This document shows positions 5,090 through 5,575 of a DNA stretch of 5,575 nucleotides, in pieces. Every line of letters begins with the position of its first letter. Position 1 is the stretch's first letter. The notes under the pieces are model-generated. The model was not told the origin of the DNA. It was given only the letters and a program-made list of their open reading frames with translations, and ran no database searches. Source of the stretch: Prolixibacteraceae bacterium (lineage in GTDB: Bacteria > Bacteroidota > Bacteroidia > Bacteroidales > Prolixibacteraceae); the NCBI GenBank assembly GCA_014380255.1, contig JACMKG010000096.1, positions 1 through 5,575 on the forward strand, in the 5' to 3' direction. The position numbers and the translations under genes are program-made.

Positions 5090-5527
5090 ATGAGCAAAGC
5101 AGAGATTCATACAAGCAAAGGCCTCATGAAAGTTAACTTCTACGATGAGGATGCACCCGGTACGGTGGAGAATTTCATTTCCCTGTCAAAAAAAGGATTT
5201 TACGATGGATTGACTTTCCACAGAGTAATTCCTGATTTTGTAATCCAGGGAGGATGCCCCAACGGAACAGGCACCGGTGGTCCGGGTTACAAAATCAAAT
5301 GTGAGTTGGATGGAGAAAACCAGTTTCACGACCGTGGGGTATTGTCAATGGCCCATGCAGGTAGAAATACAGGCGGTTCACAGTTCTTTATCTGCCACAG
5401 TCGCCGCAATACGGCTCACTTAGACCGTCAGCATACCTGCTTTGGCAAGGTGTATGAAGGCCTGGAAGTGATCGATGCCATCCGCCAGGGCGATGTCATT
5501 GAAAAGATCGTCATTACTGAAGAATAG
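5090..5527 (+). CDS. Cyclophilin-type peptidyl-prolyl cis-trans isomerase
   Basis: This 145-residue single-domain cyclophilin catalyses cis-trans isomerisation of Xaa-Pro bonds in protein folding. It has no signal peptide or lipobox, so it is predicted to be cytoplasmic. Active-site positions are all visible: Arg45, Phe50 and Gln53 in [13 protein letters not shown] (CypA Arg55, Phe60, Gln63), the GTGTGGPGY loop (59-67), Met87 in LSMAHAG, Gln98 and Phe99-Phe100 in GGSQFF, and His115 (CypA His126). His110 in TAHLD takes the place of CypA Trp121, a substitution class known in bacterial cyclophilins and linked to low cyclosporin sensitivity. The length is normal for the small bacterial form. ATG 5090 follows a strong promoter by about 18 bases. 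A terminator ten bases after the stop makes it a single-gene unit, probably functionally unrelated to the sugar genes. Confidence 0.95.
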   Translation: MSKAEIHTSKGLMKVNFYDEDAPGTVENFISLSKKGFYDGLTFHRVIPDFVIQGGCPNGTGTGGPGYKIKCELDGENQFHDRGVLSMAHAGRNTGGSQFFICHSRRNTAHLDRQHTCFGKVYEGLEVIDAIRQGDVIEKIVITEE

Positions 5528-5536
5528 AGATTCACA

Positions 5537-5563
5537 ACCCTCGCCGAAAAGCGGGGGTTTTTT
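5537..5563 (+). terminator. Rho-independent terminator of the cyclophilin gene
   Basis: ACCCTCGC (5537-5544) pairs with GCGGGGGT (5551-5558) around a CGAAAA loop. The stem has eight pairs, one of them T-G, and runs directly into six T residues (5558-5563). It lies ten bases after the TAG stop. Confidence 0.88.
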
Positions 5564-5575
5564 ATTATTCAGAGA

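Overview
The window looks like a chromosomal segment from a member of the Bacteroidota (Bacteroidetes). Three things point there. The -7 elements match TAnnTTTG, the form used by the primary sigma factor of this phylum. The start codons are preceded by AT-rich leaders without a clear Shine-Dalgarno sequence. The proteins also look like Bacteroidetes versions of their families. The genes have moderate G+C and the spacers are AT-rich. No mobile element, tRNA, rRNA or CRISPR array is visible.

Layout. Positions 1-108 hold no gene. Positions 109-3250, on the minus strand, carry a compact sugar catabolic cluster. In transcription order it has an L-fucose-type MFS proton symporter (FucP family), an L-rhamnose/L-fucose mutarotase of the RhaM/DUF718 family, and an aldo-keto reductase of the L-fucose (D-threo-aldose) 1-dehydrogenase type. 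Positions 3251-3899 are a long divergent intergenic region with several inverted repeats, one candidate 50-codon ORF and candidate promoters. Positions 3900-4937 on the plus strand encode a LacI-family regulator, the probable local controller. A short spacer with a textbook Bacteroidetes promoter (5035-5065) leads to a cytoplasmic cyclophilin-type peptidyl-prolyl isomerase (5090-5527), closed by a rho-independent terminator (5537-5563).

How the genes fit together. The symporter would bring in L-fucose (or a related sugar such as L-galactose or D-arabinose). The mutarotase would speed anomer interconversion. The aldo-keto reductase would oxidise the pyranose at C1 to the aldonolactone. This is the opening of the non-phosphorylating (oxidative) fucose route, as opposed to the FucI/FucK/FucA isomerase-kinase-aldolase route. 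The later enzymes (lactonase, fuconate dehydratase, 2-keto-3-deoxy-fuconate dehydrogenase, hydrolase or aldolase) are not in the window; they could lie beyond the left edge or elsewhere. The cyclophilin looks like an unrelated housekeeping neighbour.

I found no clearly new biological system. The points most worth a second look are the symporter, which appears to have 14 membrane spans instead of 12; the TTG start of the dehydrogenase four bases after the mutarotase stop; and the structured 649-bp divergent control region.
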